From Pelagibius sp. Alg239-R121 (GTDB lineage Bacteria > Pseudomonadota > Alphaproteobacteria > Kiloniellales > Kiloniellaceae): a stretch of DNA of 64,000 nt. The position numbers were made by a program, and so were the translations under genes. Below are positions 1-8,539 of the stretch, one piece after another. How positions within the stretch are numbered: the stretch's first letter is position 1; each line of letters begins with the position of its first letter. Under the pieces are notes generated by a model. That model ran no database searches. It was given only the letters and a program-made list of their open reading frames with translations, and was not told the origin of the DNA. Where the stretch lies: the NCBI RefSeq assembly GCF_947331435.1, contig NZ_CAMZOF010000012.1, forward strand, positions 208,435 to 272,434, given 5' to 3'.

Positions 1-1084
1 TACGCCAGTTCTCTCTCCCACGCACCGCAAGCTCTCCACCCACTATCGGCGCCCCCTGACTACCTATATCGGCCGGTCGATCGGGCAGGTACTTGTCTGC
101 CGTATTGGAAACCTCATAGAGTGCCGCAGTTCCCTCATCCAGCCAGGGTGGAAGATCACCGTACTGATCCCGCACCATCATGTGGAAGAGCTCGTGTGCC
201 AGCGTCCCCATCCTTGCGTCCCGAACCACGCCGAGAATACTGAGATCGTCCTTAAACGAATATCCGATTGATTGCGCCGGTATCCTCAAGCCATGAAGCT
301 CTTCAGCAACTGCCGCTAGCTCGTCGACACTCGGAACTAGATAGACGGTTATCAGGTGTTCTGGTGCGCGCAGGCGGTAGGCGTCACGAAAAAATGCAAG
401 GAACTTTTCGAGCTTTTGTCCGACCCGCTCAAGTTCTCCCCGCGAATGATCGCCTGTGTCTGCCACAACGAACGAGCTCGTGGAAATCACCTGGGCTCGC
501 ACAGTCAGACGTTCTTCAGCTGCCTCTCTGGCCCTGTCAGCGCTGGCAGCCACGTACAGCCTGCCAAGTAGTTCCTCGGGTGATCTGGGGTCGACGATTT
601 CTATCGGCTCGGTGTTGATCGCCGCGTTTTCACGCCCCAGCCAGTAGTAGAGCTTTAAGCGGACTTCGGATTTGCCTGCGCCGCCCTGGCCGAACTGCAC
701 GTTAAAGGAGACGTCGGTAGGTATATCCGATCGACCGCAGCGGTCCATTTCCCGAAGGATCGTGTCGTAACTGTCGCCGACCTGATAGGAGTTGAGAATC
801 CAGTTGAAATGCCTCCGGCCGGCGGACACGAAGTCCGGAACGCGGCAGAGGGCCGACGCAATCATGTAATCGACCTCCGGCGTCTTTGCGAAACGTCCTT
901 CCCGATAGATTTTCAGATCTTTGGCCGCTTGGAAGTAGTCTTCCTCAGTTTCGGCCATGCGCCAGGCTGTACGCACGCGTTCCAGTTCATCGGCCCGCGC
1001 GGAGCCGGCAGCCGATGCACTGATAACTAACAAAATGACAACCCTTGACACTACGGTCATCAATTTAAACTGGGACAACATCAT
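1..1084 (-). CDS. Exported HELFH metallopeptidase-like protein, 3' end outside window
   Basis: This minus-strand frame is open from an ATG at 1082-1084 to the left window edge, so the C-terminus is missing. The first ~33 residues look like a signal peptide (hydrophobic VVILLVISASAAGSARA). Near residue 297 there is AHELFH, an HExxH-type zinc motif, followed by WLDEG with a Glu near residue 317. That spacing fits gluzincin peptidases of the peptidase-MA-like kind. About 280 residues of mixed alpha-helical sequence precede the motif. It lies 27 bp downstream of the 259-residue membrane protein on the same strand, so the two are probably co-transcribed. Peptidase activity is inferred from the motif only; the substrate is unknown. 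Confidence 0.7.
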   Translation of the reverse strand, partial: MMLSQFKLMTVVSRVVILLVISASAAGSARADELERVRTAWRMAETEEDYFQAAKDLKIYREGRFAKTPEVDYMIASALCRVPDFVSAGRRHFNWILNSYQVGDSYDTILREMDRCGRSDIPTDVSFNVQFGQGGAGKSEVRLKLYYWLGRENAAINTEPIEIVDPRSPEELLGRLYVAASADRAREAAEERLTVRAQVISTSSFVVADTGDHSRGELERVGQKLEKFLAFFRDAYRLRAPEHLITVYLVPSVDELAAVAEELHGLRIPAQSIGYSFKDDLSILGVVRDARMGTLAHELFHMMVRDQYGDLPPWLDEGTAALYEVSNTADKYLPDRPADIGSQGAPIVGGELAVRGRENWR

Positions 1085-1111
1085 TGCAGGGTCCCTCCCA
1101 ATACTTGGGTG

Positions 1112-1891
1112 TTATCGGGTCACGCCAGCGCCGTTACCACCATTTCCACCGAACAGGTCATCAAGTTCAGGATTGGATGGCACGCCTGCCGATTCAGATG
1201 GTGCTTCCATGCTGCCGGAGCCATTGCGAAGCGACAGTGGTTTGGCAATTCCCTCATTGCCGCCGCCACTCATCCTCAGCCCCCCGACAAAGATCGCCTG
1301 ATCGGTGACGGCGATCTCGTGATGAGTGGTGATGGTCGTGATCATCATGGCCACGCCGAGCGTCGCCATGATGAGGCCAGGCGACGCCGTCTTGAAGGTA
1401 AAACTGCCGGCAGATGATTTTGCCGTGGCCTCTGAACCCTGGTCTTGAAGACGGCCGAGTACAAAGGCGGCGCCGACCATTGCCAGCACCATGCCGGTCA
1501 CGAATCCCAGATAACGGGTCCACACTCTCGAGAGGAGAGCCACATTGGCCTGGTGGTAGCGAAATCTCATGGCGCTGAGTTCAAGCGCCGACAGAACGGC
1601 AATCGCGGCATTCTGACGTTCACCGTTGCCCGCCTCTTCATCCCCGGAACCCTGCAGCAAGGCCATCGGCATTTCGAGGTCAGGCTGAGGCGCCTTTCCG
1701 ATTTCTACATGCAGATAGGCAAGCTGGATAGCACTCGCGATGAAGAAGAAGAGAGTCAGACCGATCAACATCCAGCCCATCAGGGGCAACAGCTTCTTCG
1801 ACCAGTTTTCTCTTTCAAGCACGGAAGAGCCGGCTTGATTCTGATGCTGCTCATCGGGAACCACAGCAGTTATTTGCGCTGTTTTATCCAT
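1112..1891 (-). CDS. Hypothetical membrane protein, three predicted TM helices
   Basis: A 259-residue protein that I do not recognise. It has one hydrophobic segment at about residues 37-57, then a soluble stretch of ~65 residues, then two more hydrophobic segments at about 124-146 and 170-190. The C-terminal tail is Gly/Pro/Ser-rich. It precedes the HELFH protease-like gene by 27 bp on the same strand, which suggests that they work together at the cell envelope. No catalytic motif was seen. A weak AT-rich promoter-like sequence lies just upstream around 1902-1931 (TATACT and TTGTAT on the minus strand). Confidence 0.6.
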   Translation of the reverse strand: MDKTAQITAVVPDEQHQNQAGSSVLERENWSKKLLPLMGWMLIGLTLFFFIASAIQLAYLHVEIGKAPQPDLEMPMALLQGSGDEEAGNGERQNAAIAVLSALELSAMRFRYHQANVALLSRVWTRYLGFVTGMVLAMVGAAFVLGRLQDQGSEATAKSSAGSFTFKTASPGLIMATLGVAMMITTITTHHEIAVTDQAIFVGGLRMSGGGNEGIAKPLSLRNGSGSMEAPSESAGVPSNPELDDLFGGNGGNGAGVTR

Positions 1892-2053
1892 AACTGGTGC
1901 GAGTATATCAGAAATGTTTGTATAGATACAATTATTCGAAACTCAGCCGTTCGCTATGGGAACACAGTGACCGGGTCGCACCGGAAGTAATTCTCGATGT
2001 CCAAAAGGCCTTAATTGCTCATCATGATCGCTCTGCTTGACTGTTCTGCACCG

Positions 2054-3319
2054 CTAATCTGCCACGACCGCCGCCGGACCCACCGCTGCCGGAAGCTTCC
2101 TTGGAAGGGCCGCGACGGCAATCAGAACAACGAAAGCCGCACCCGCGAGAATATGAAACAGTGTATCGAAACCCCATCTTTCGTAGACAACAGCGATCAA
2201 GGGCAGCGTCATCGCCAGGACGGAAAAGGCGACGACATAGCGAACACCGTAGATACGAGCCCGATGAGCACCGCTGGCCATCTTGCCGATCATGAAATCG
2301 TTTATCGGAATTTGCCCGAAAGCGCCGAGCATAAAGCCGAACGCCACCGCGAGCGCAGCCCCGTCGTTGAGCCCAGGCATGAGGGAAAAGAAAATCAACT
2401 GTATGGTCGCCACGACCATGAACACGCGGCGCGGTCCGAAACGATCAAGCATACTGCCGACTAGGAGCTGTGCCAGGGAAGCGACTGCAAAAACCACAAA
2501 AGCGAGCGAACCGACAACGGTCGCGATCTCTCCCTGACCGGATATCGCCGAGCCCAGCATTGATTCCGACAGCTGCGCTGCGAGGCCTTGGAGCCGTTCA
2601 TCGAAAATCTTCGGCAGAGCAAATGTGGTCGACTGGAAGATAACGGAAGAGACGGCCGTCGTGAGAAAAACGATCGCCGAGACACGCATCAACAGTGTCC
2701 TGTACGAGACCGATAAATTTGATTCCTTATTGGTTGATCCGGCCTTAGGTACCGCCTGATTGCTCTGAGTAATCGACCGGACCAGCCCGGTGTAGGCCAC
2801 GCCCATCAGGATGGAGAAACAGCCGGGCAGAATGAATGCCATACGCCAGCCGCCGTTATCGATCAGATATCCGGTGATAAGTGCGGCGCAAGCGACACCG
2901 AGATTTCCCCAGACACCGTTTATGGCAATCCGCATTCCGGTATTGCGCCACTTCATGGTGACAATAGCCAGGCCCACCGGGTGGTATATGGCGGCAAACA
3001 TGCCAATCACGAAGAGACCAACGCCCATCTGCAGGGCGGTTTCGGCAAAGCCGGTGACGATCGACGCAAGGCCGATGCCGATAAAGAAGACGCACATCAT
3101 GCCATCGCGGCTCCATTTATCTGCAAGCCACCCGGCAGGGAGCGCAAAGAAACCAAAGGCGAAAAAGCCGGGTGTCGCATAGGCGAGGAGTTCTGCATAA
3201 CCGACACCCCATTCACGGTGCAACACCAGGGCCGCGACAGTCGCAAAGATCAACGTGAACAAATGGTCGAGGAAATGCCCGATGTTAAGAAGAAGAAAAA
3301 GCAGACCGTTTTTGTTCAT
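2054..3319 (-). CDS. MFS transporter
   Basis: A 421-residue polytopic protein with about 12 hydrophobic segments, typical of the major facilitator superfamily. Loop 2-3 carries GWLADKWSRD, a version of the MFS motif A, and FAAIYHPVG resembles the fosmidomycin-resistance/sugar-phosphate branch. The open frame extends to 3496, but the added 59 residues are polar and overlap the divergent regulator. I therefore start at MNKNGLLFLLLNIGH, where the first membrane helix begins. It is divergent from the AraC-type gene at 3414, so the 94-bp space between them is the likely shared control region. The substrate is not predictable. Confidence 0.8.
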   Translation of the reverse strand: MNKNGLLFLLLNIGHFLDHLFTLIFATVAALVLHREWGVGYAELLAYATPGFFAFGFFALPAGWLADKWSRDGMMCVFFIGIGLASIVTGFAETALQMGVGLFVIGMFAAIYHPVGLAIVTMKWRNTGMRIAINGVWGNLGVACAALITGYLIDNGGWRMAFILPGCFSILMGVAYTGLVRSITQSNQAVPKAGSTNKESNLSVSYRTLLMRVSAIVFLTTAVSSVIFQSTTFALPKIFDERLQGLAAQLSESMLGSAISGQGEIATVVGSLAFVVFAVASLAQLLVGSMLDRFGPRRVFMVVATIQLIFFSLMPGLNDGAALAVAFGFMLGAFGQIPINDFMIGKMASGAHRARIYGVRYVVAFSVLAMTLPLIAVVYERWGFDTLFHILAGAAFVVLIAVAALPRKLPAAVGPAAVVAD

Positions 3320-3413
3320 TGCATAGAAAATCCCAGCGAGTTGAGCGCCTTCACAGACGAGGCGTGTTCTTATGCGAAGCATTGCCGGTCCGTAAGTTAC
3401 CCTTGGCAGAAAA

Positions 3414-4253
3414 GTGATGTCATGCCAACATTCATCGAAATTCTGCCAGAACTTCGAATTCAATCGGAGAATTCCGATCCATAAAGACCGCAGCACCGAC
3501 CCGCTTGAGTTTCAAGACCTGCCGCAAGCCATTGGGGCAATGTCAAAGAGCTTTGACGATGGATATGTCGTCAGGCCCCACGATCATGACCGTGATCAAT
3601 TGCTTTATGCAACGGCCGGCATAATGCGTTTGAGAACCGAGCGCGAAGCATGGATCGTGCCCCCTGACCGGGCAGTTTACATACCCGCCGGAACACGTCA
3701 TTCCGTCAGCATGCACGGCAACGTCGATATGCGTACCCTGTACATCGACGTGGCGGCCGTCCGTGAGCGTCCCGACACCCTTTGTGTCGTTGCAGTTTCC
3801 AACCTGCTAAGAGAACTCATCCTTGCGCTGAGCGAGGAACCGGTCGTGTACGGTTCTGACAGCCGCGGCGGCCTCATCGCCCGACTTATCGAACTGGAAA
3901 TGCTTCGGGCACGCCAACTATCGCTTCACGTTCCGCTGCCGAAGGACCAAAGACTGCAAAAGCTTTGCGCCAGGCTCCTCGCGGATCCTTCGGACAACAG
4001 AACCCTTATAGGCTGGTCCGAGGTGGTCGGAGCCTCGCCCCGCACCCTCGCCAGGTTGTTCGAGAGTGACCTGGGAATGACCTTCAACCTCTGGCGCCAG
4101 CGTATTCGTTTTCAAAGCGCCATGGAGGCACTGTCACACGGTGAGCCGGTATCACGTGTGGCGGAGAAGCACGGTTACCGCAGTGCAAGCGCCTTCTCCG
4201 CCGCCTTCAACAAAGTCATGGGATCACCGCCGTCGAAAATACAGGTCGAGTAA
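3414..4253 (+). CDS. AraC-family transcriptional regulator
   Basis: A 279-residue regulator. The N-terminal part (about residues 30-110) is a cupin-like sensing domain with PHDHDRDQLLYA and IPAGTRHSV, as in the AraC group that senses small aromatic or amphipathic ligands. The C-terminal ~100 residues contain two helix-turn-helix units ending in VAEKHGYRSASAFSAAFNK, the conserved second HTH. It is divergent from the MFS transporter and probably controls it. The start is uncertain: the homology region begins before the internal ATG at 3541, so an upstream start such as 3414 is needed. Confidence 0.85.
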   Translation: MMSCQHSSKFCQNFEFNRRIPIHKDRSTDPLEFQDLPQAIGAMSKSFDDGYVVRPHDHDRDQLLYATAGIMRLRTEREAWIVPPDRAVYIPAGTRHSVSMHGNVDMRTLYIDVAAVRERPDTLCVVAVSNLLRELILALSEEPVVYGSDSRGGLIARLIELEMLRARQLSLHVPLPKDQRLQKLCARLLADPSDNRTLIGWSEVVGASPRTLARLFESDLGMTFNLWRQRIRFQSAMEALSHGEPVSRVAEKHGYRSASAFSAAFNKVMGSPPSKIQVE

Positions 4254-4397
4254 ATTTTTGACCGTAAATTCACTTTAGAAGCGCCGTAACTGAGCAAAGC
4301 AATTCTCGGCAGATTCGCGACATAGTCAAAATCAACCAATTGAAAAAACTTAACTTTCTTTGACTCGATAATTTAGGGAGGCCAAGCCGGATTTGAC

Positions 4398-5672
4398 TCA
4401 ATCAAACCTATCCATCACACGGCCTTTCGTTACGGTCGCGAAAATACCGAACTTATGAAGGGCGTGAAACGGCGTCTGATAAAGGGCCGTGACCGGCAGA
4501 TCTGCGCCCTCGCCTGTGATCTCCCGCGCCAGTTGCTTGCCCATCATGGTAGCCATGGCGATGCCGCGGCCGTTATAGCCCATTCCGGCGAGGACACCTG
4601 GGGCAAGCTGCATGAGTTTTGGCGCCTTGTCCCAAGTCATGGCGGGATATCCGGCCCAGTCGTAAATCCACTTTACGCCTTTAAGGGCCGGAAAATACCG
4701 CTCGGCCATGGCGCGGCAAGCCGCCGTCGACCCCTGCTCCGCCGCCTGCCAGACCGGCCCCGCACCACCAATGACAAATCGACCTTCATTATCCAGTCGA
4801 TAATAGACCTGAATGCGAATGGTCTCGGATACGGAATGTAAAGCGGGCAGGATCGATTCGCGCAGGTTGTCGGAGAGCGGTTCGGTTGCCGTGAGCACAC
4901 TGGCGACGGGCACGACAGCTTTCTTGAGGCCCGGCCAGAGATTGTCGGTGTAACCGTTTGTGCCGATAACCACATGGCGTGCTGTCAGCGTCCCATTTGT
5001 GGTGCGGACACGCCAATCCTGGCCCATCGGTTCGATAGAAATCGCTGCCGAATTCCCATGTACCAAAGTACCCGCCGACTGGGCAGCGAGGGTCAAGCCT
5101 CGGGCATAGGAAAGCGGCTGCAGATTACCGCCATCCGGATGCTGCATGCAGGCGTCATAAGCTTCGGTGCCGAGCAAGTCAGCGGATTCCCGCGCATTCA
5201 ACAGCCGGGCGTCCTTTCCGACGCTCTGCCACAGCTCACAACGCTGTTGGAGTTGGCGAAGCCCCCGCTTCCCCACACCACCTTGGACATAGCCAGAGCG
5301 AACCGCCTGGCAGTCAATCTTGTGGCGATCGATCAATTCGAAGACGGTGCCGCAAGCTTCCTTCGCAACACCGATCGCCCGATCTTTCCAGGCATCGCCG
5401 TAATGTCGTGCGATCTCATCGAGATCAAGTTTCCAGCCCGGGTTGATCTGCCCGCCGTTTCGCCCGGAGCAGCCCCAGCCCGGTTCGTGACTGTCGAGCA
5501 CCCGCACGTTCTTTCCCGCTTCCGCGAGATGAAGCGCCGCCGACATACCCGTGTAGCCAGCGCCGACCACAGCGACATCACAGTCTTCATCGCTGTCCAG
5601 GGCCGGACAAGGAGGTGCCGCAGGAGCAGTCGCCGCCCAAAGCCCGTGGGTATTTGTGTTATCCGAAATCAT
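4398..5672 (-). CDS. FAD-dependent amine oxidase of the DAO/PuuB type
   Basis: A 424-residue flavoenzyme. The dinucleotide-binding motif VVGAGYTGMSAALHLAEAG lies near residues 34-54, followed by CSGRNGGQINPG, which is characteristic of the gamma-glutamylputrescine oxidase/glycine oxidase group. The C-terminal MGYNGRGIAMATMMGK is the second FAD-contact motif. Likely reaction: oxidation of a secondary or primary amine to an imine with reduction of oxygen. It lies 82 bp downstream of the PEP mutase-like gene on the same strand, so the two may form one operon. The substrate (gamma-glutamyl-polyamine or an amino acid) cannot be fixed from sequence. Confidence 0.82.
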   Translation of the reverse strand: MISDNTNTHGLWAATAPAAPPCPALDSDEDCDVAVVGAGYTGMSAALHLAEAGKNVRVLDSHEPGWGCSGRNGGQINPGWKLDLDEIARHYGDAWKDRAIGVAKEACGTVFELIDRHKIDCQAVRSGYVQGGVGKRGLRQLQQRCELWQSVGKDARLLNARESADLLGTEAYDACMQHPDGGNLQPLSYARGLTLAAQSAGTLVHGNSAAISIEPMGQDWRVRTTNGTLTARHVVIGTNGYTDNLWPGLKKAVVPVASVLTATEPLSDNLRESILPALHSVSETIRIQVYYRLDNEGRFVIGGAGPVWQAAEQGSTAACRAMAERYFPALKGVKWIYDWAGYPAMTWDKAPKLMQLAPGVLAGMGYNGRGIAMATMMGKQLAREITGEGADLPVTALYQTPFHALHKFGIFATVTKGRVMDRFD

Positions 5673-5754
5673 CCGCCGCGTTCCAACATTGTCTTTGCGG
5701 CTAGAAGATCACGATATGCCGGTGACTGGCAAACAGAGGCAACTCGTTGTCACC

Positions 5755-6525
5755 TCATGACCCGCCGGCGGCTTTCGTGAAACGATCTGCAAGATCTGCC
5801 ATCGCCGTAAAATACGGCCTTGGCCCGTAGCTGATACGCCCAACGCCAAGTGACGCCAGTTTGTCGATTGAAGGCGCGCCGTCCATCATCATGGCGTTGA
5901 CGGGCAGGCTCGTTGCTTCACAGATCGCACCAATGAGCTCCGGCGCCACCAGACCTGGAATGAAGAAGCCACTCGCCCCGGCTTCCGCGTAGGCCCCAGC
6001 CCGTTCCGTAGCTTCCGACACCAGACCACCATGCGCACTACGATCCCTTTCCTTGAGAAAAAGGTCGGTTCTGGCATTTATGAAAAACGGAATATCCGAT
6101 TCTTCTGCTGCCTGTCGGATCGCCGCAATTCTCTTGCTTTGCGCGTCCAGAGAGTGGAAACCGGCCCCGCCGACGATCTGATCTTCGAAGTTAATACCGA
6201 CTGCACCGGTCCCGATCATCCGGGAGACGTTTGCAGCAACCTCATCAGGCGCCTCGGCGTACCCGCCTTCAAAGTCCACAGTTACGGGCAGATCGCTTGT
6301 CGCCACGATCCGGGCAGTTATCTGCAGGAGAAGCTCAATCGGGATTTTCTGGCCGTCCTGATAGCCATGGGCAGCAGCGACCGACCAGCTTCCCGTCGCA
6401 ATCGCCTTCGCGCCGGCCTCTGCAATGGCTTTGGCACTACCGGCATCCCAGATATTGTAAAGCACTAACGGAGTTCCCGGCACATGCAGGTCGTAAAATT
6501 GGCGAGCTTTAACTGCTTGGGTCAT
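5755..6525 (-). CDS. Isocitrate lyase/PEP mutase superfamily protein
   Basis: A 256-residue TIM-barrel enzyme. Visible motifs are YNIWDAGSAKAIAEAGAKAI and TGSWSVAAAHGYQDG at the N-terminus, TVDFEGGYA (metal-binding Asp and Glu), GINFEDQ, and INARTDLFL. These are the active-site signatures of the PEP mutase/2-methylisocitrate lyase group. Family members break or isomerise C-C or C-P bonds next to a 2-oxo acid. The classical KKCGH-type isocitrate lyase loop is absent, so isocitrate is an unlikely substrate. It is divergent from nitrile hydratase and precedes the FAD oxidase on the same strand. The exact reaction is unknown. Confidence 0.82.
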   Translation of the reverse strand: MTQAVKARQFYDLHVPGTPLVLYNIWDAGSAKAIAEAGAKAIATGSWSVAAAHGYQDGQKIPIELLLQITARIVATSDLPVTVDFEGGYAEAPDEVAANVSRMIGTGAVGINFEDQIVGGAGFHSLDAQSKRIAAIRQAAEESDIPFFINARTDLFLKERDRSAHGGLVSEATERAGAYAEAGASGFFIPGLVAPELIGAICEATSLPVNAMMMDGAPSIDKLASLGVGRISYGPRPYFTAMADLADRFTKAAGGS

Positions 6526-6865
6526 AGGAATTTCCTCAGGAATGCTGGTATTGGCGAAAACTGTAGTGCGATCGCGTAGGTCTGTTGAATTTCGGATCTC
6601 GGCTCTGAATTACCAGCGGGACGCGACAAGCACCAGACAGGACAGACTATGAGGTCCGAAAGAGGCCAAGTCCATTGAGAAGCCGCAACACCGCTGTTCA
6701 AATTCTACGACAACCGGCATAGGCTATTGCAGCTTCAATCTTTTGTTAGGAATGCGCATGACCTCCTGGTTCCGAGGCTGCGCTGTGCTACTGTGGGAGG
6801 TGGGATCAGACGATCCGCGACAGGAAGTATTTTGCACTAAGATCAGAAAGAACCAGGTAGTTTAC
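6526..6865. other. 340-bp intergenic region between divergent genes
   Basis: This stretch separates the PEP mutase-like gene (minus) from nitrile hydratase alpha (plus), so it must hold both promoters. I see no clear -35/-10 pair, hairpin or palindrome that I would defend. A frame in phase with the alpha subunit continues up to 6743, but its 41 extra residues do not resemble the family and I do not count them. Confidence 0.5.
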
Positions 6866-7513
6866 ATGACCGAATACAACGCCAAGGACGCCGAACACCT
6901 CCATCCTCTGATCCATTCTCACGTGCCTTCGGAGCCTGCTTTGCGGGTTAAGGCGCTGGAAACACTGTTGGTCGAGAAAGGCCTGTTGGACAGCGCCGCG
7001 GTCGATGCCTGGGTAGAGGTCTACAGCGACGAGATCGGACCGAAGGTCGGTGCGGCCGTGGTGGCGCGCGCTTGGTGCGATGACGGTTTTCGCGAGCGGC
7101 TCCTGGCGGATGGCGCGACCGCAATCGGTGAGCTGGGCATTCAGGGTTGGGCACCCAATCACCTGAAAGTCGTCGAAAACACCGAGAGCGTGCACAACCT
7201 GGTGGTCTGCACGCTCTGCTCCTGTTACCCCCACCGCCTGCTGGGTATTCAGCCGGCCTGGTACAAGCTCGAAGCCTACCGCTCCCGAGCAGTGCGGGAC
7301 CCGCGCGGTGTCCTGGCCGAGTTCGAGGTCTCGATCCCCGAAACGGTGCGGGTCGATGTTTGGGACAGCACCGCGGAATTGCGCTACTTCGTACTGCCGC
7401 AAAGACCGGAGGGAAGCGAAGATATGGATGAACAGGCGCTCGCAGCTTTGGTCAGCCGAAACAGTATGATCGGGACGCAACGCGATCTTCCGATCGAAAC
7501 CGGCGGAGCATAA
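6866..7513 (+). CDS. nthA: Nitrile hydratase alpha subunit, cobalt type
   Basis: A 215-residue alpha subunit that hydrates nitriles to amides as a heterodimer with beta. The metal-binding claw VCTLCSCYP lies near residues 113-121. Thr after the first Cys and Tyr after the last Cys are the residues typical of cobalt (non-corrin) enzymes; iron enzymes usually have Ser and Thr there. The start is taken at MTEYNAKDAEH, which matches family N-termini; the longer open frame to 6743 does not. Beta follows after 2 bp and the accessory gene overlaps beta, giving the standard alpha-beta-activator operon. No amidase or cobalt transporter is seen beside it. Confidence 0.95.
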   Translation: MTEYNAKDAEHLHPLIHSHVPSEPALRVKALETLLVEKGLLDSAAVDAWVEVYSDEIGPKVGAAVVARAWCDDGFRERLLADGATAIGELGIQGWAPNHLKVVENTESVHNLVVCTLCSCYPHRLLGIQPAWYKLEAYRSRAVRDPRGVLAEFEVSIPETVRVDVWDSTAELRYFVLPQRPEGSEDMDEQALAALVSRNSMIGTQRDLPIETGGA

Positions 7514-7515
7514 TC

Positions 7516-8178
7516 ATGGACGGCATTCATGACGTCGGCGGCAAGCTTGGCTTCGGTCCGATTGGCATCACCAGCGACGAGCCGCCGTTCCACGCTCCAT
7601 GGGAAGGCCGGATGTTTGGTATTGTGCGTTCCATGGCCCGTCCGTCTGATTGGAACGTGGATAAATTCCGGCATACGCGCGAGCTCGAAGACCCGGTGCT
7701 CTATCTGACGCGGCCCTATTTCGACCAGTGGTACAAGGTCTACGCCTGCATGTTCGTCGGATCCGGCGTTCTTACTGTGGCCGAACTCGCGTCAGGTGAA
7801 TCCGATGGAACAAGCCCTGAAGGGCTGCCCGAACCTATGGCAGCCGATGCGGTTGACGGCGCAAAAAATGGCGGCGCCAGTTTTGAGCGCCCCTACGATG
7901 CAAAACCAAAATTTGAAGTTGGCGATACGGCACGCGCACGCCTGATTACGCCGGTGGGACACTGCCGGTTGCCGGCTTATGTACGCGGTCACCTCGGTAA
8001 GATTGCCGATTATCGTGGCGCCCATCTGCTAGCCGATGCATCGGCCCATAACGAAGAGCGGTCGGAGCCGCTTTACAGCGTGGCCTTCAAGTTGAGCGAC
8101 TTGTTTCCCGAGCGAGAGGGCTCGACGGATCAGGTTTATCTCGACCTCTGGGAAAGCCATCTTGAAAATGATGAGTGA
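7516..8178 (+). CDS. nthB: Nitrile hydratase beta subunit
   Basis: A 220-residue beta subunit. It opens with the conserved MDGIHDVGGK and carries the arm WNVDKFRH and YLTRPYFDQWY that wrap around alpha. The C-terminal half is the SH3-like barrel, with FEVGDTARAR and LPAYVRGHLGKI, matching FxxGdxVrv and the conserved arginines that hydrogen-bond the oxidised cysteines of alpha. Length is typical. It starts 2 bp after alpha and ends inside the start of the accessory gene, so the three are translationally coupled. Confidence 0.95.
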   Translation: MDGIHDVGGKLGFGPIGITSDEPPFHAPWEGRMFGIVRSMARPSDWNVDKFRHTRELEDPVLYLTRPYFDQWYKVYACMFVGSGVLTVAELASGESDGTSPEGLPEPMAADAVDGAKNGGASFERPYDAKPKFEVGDTARARLITPVGHCRLPAYVRGHLGKIADYRGAHLLADASAHNEERSEPLYSVAFKLSDLFPEREGSTDQVYLDLWESHLENDE

Positions 8179-8497
8179 ACTCGGCGACCGGCAGCAACCC
8201 GCCTTCGACGAACCTTGGCACGCACAGGCCTATGCCATGTCGCAAGTCCTTATCGAAAGCGGCCGGATTACACCTGGCGACTGGGCGGCAGCGCTTGGCA
8301 ATGCGATCAAAACGCGCCTGGCATCAGGAGCGCCCGATACGACTGATAGTTACTTTGCGGCCATTACAGATGCGCTGGAAAGCGTGCTCGCCGTCAAAGA
8401 GCAGGAAATCAACCATACCGTAGAGGCTTGGCGCGATGCCTACGAAACCACTCCGCACGGCAAGCCAGTGAAGCTGAAAACCGGCAAACCCGAATAG
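8168..8497 (+). CDS. Nitrile hydratase accessory (activator) protein
   Basis: A 109-residue protein of the nitrile hydratase accessory family that helps deliver cobalt to, or mature, the alpha subunit. FDEPWHAQAYAMSQVLIESG and SYFAAITDALESVL are family-typical and resemble a beta-subunit N-terminal fragment. The ATG at 8168 (or 8171) lies inside the end of the beta gene, giving an 11-bp overlap. A TTG three codons further upstream is also in frame but less likely. The position directly after alpha and beta is standard for the cobalt type. Confidence 0.9.
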   Translation: MMSELGDRQQPAFDEPWHAQAYAMSQVLIESGRITPGDWAAALGNAIKTRLASGAPDTTDSYFAAITDALESVLAVKEQEINHTVEAWRDAYETTPHGKPVKLKTGKPE

Positions 8498-8539
8498 AGA
8501 ACTTGGTCGCACTCTTGATGGGCCGCCTACATTCCCCGC

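Noticed and set aside
3320..3496. N-terminal extension of the MFS transporter
   Set aside because: The added 59 residues are polar, do not resemble the family and overlap the divergent regulator's start region.
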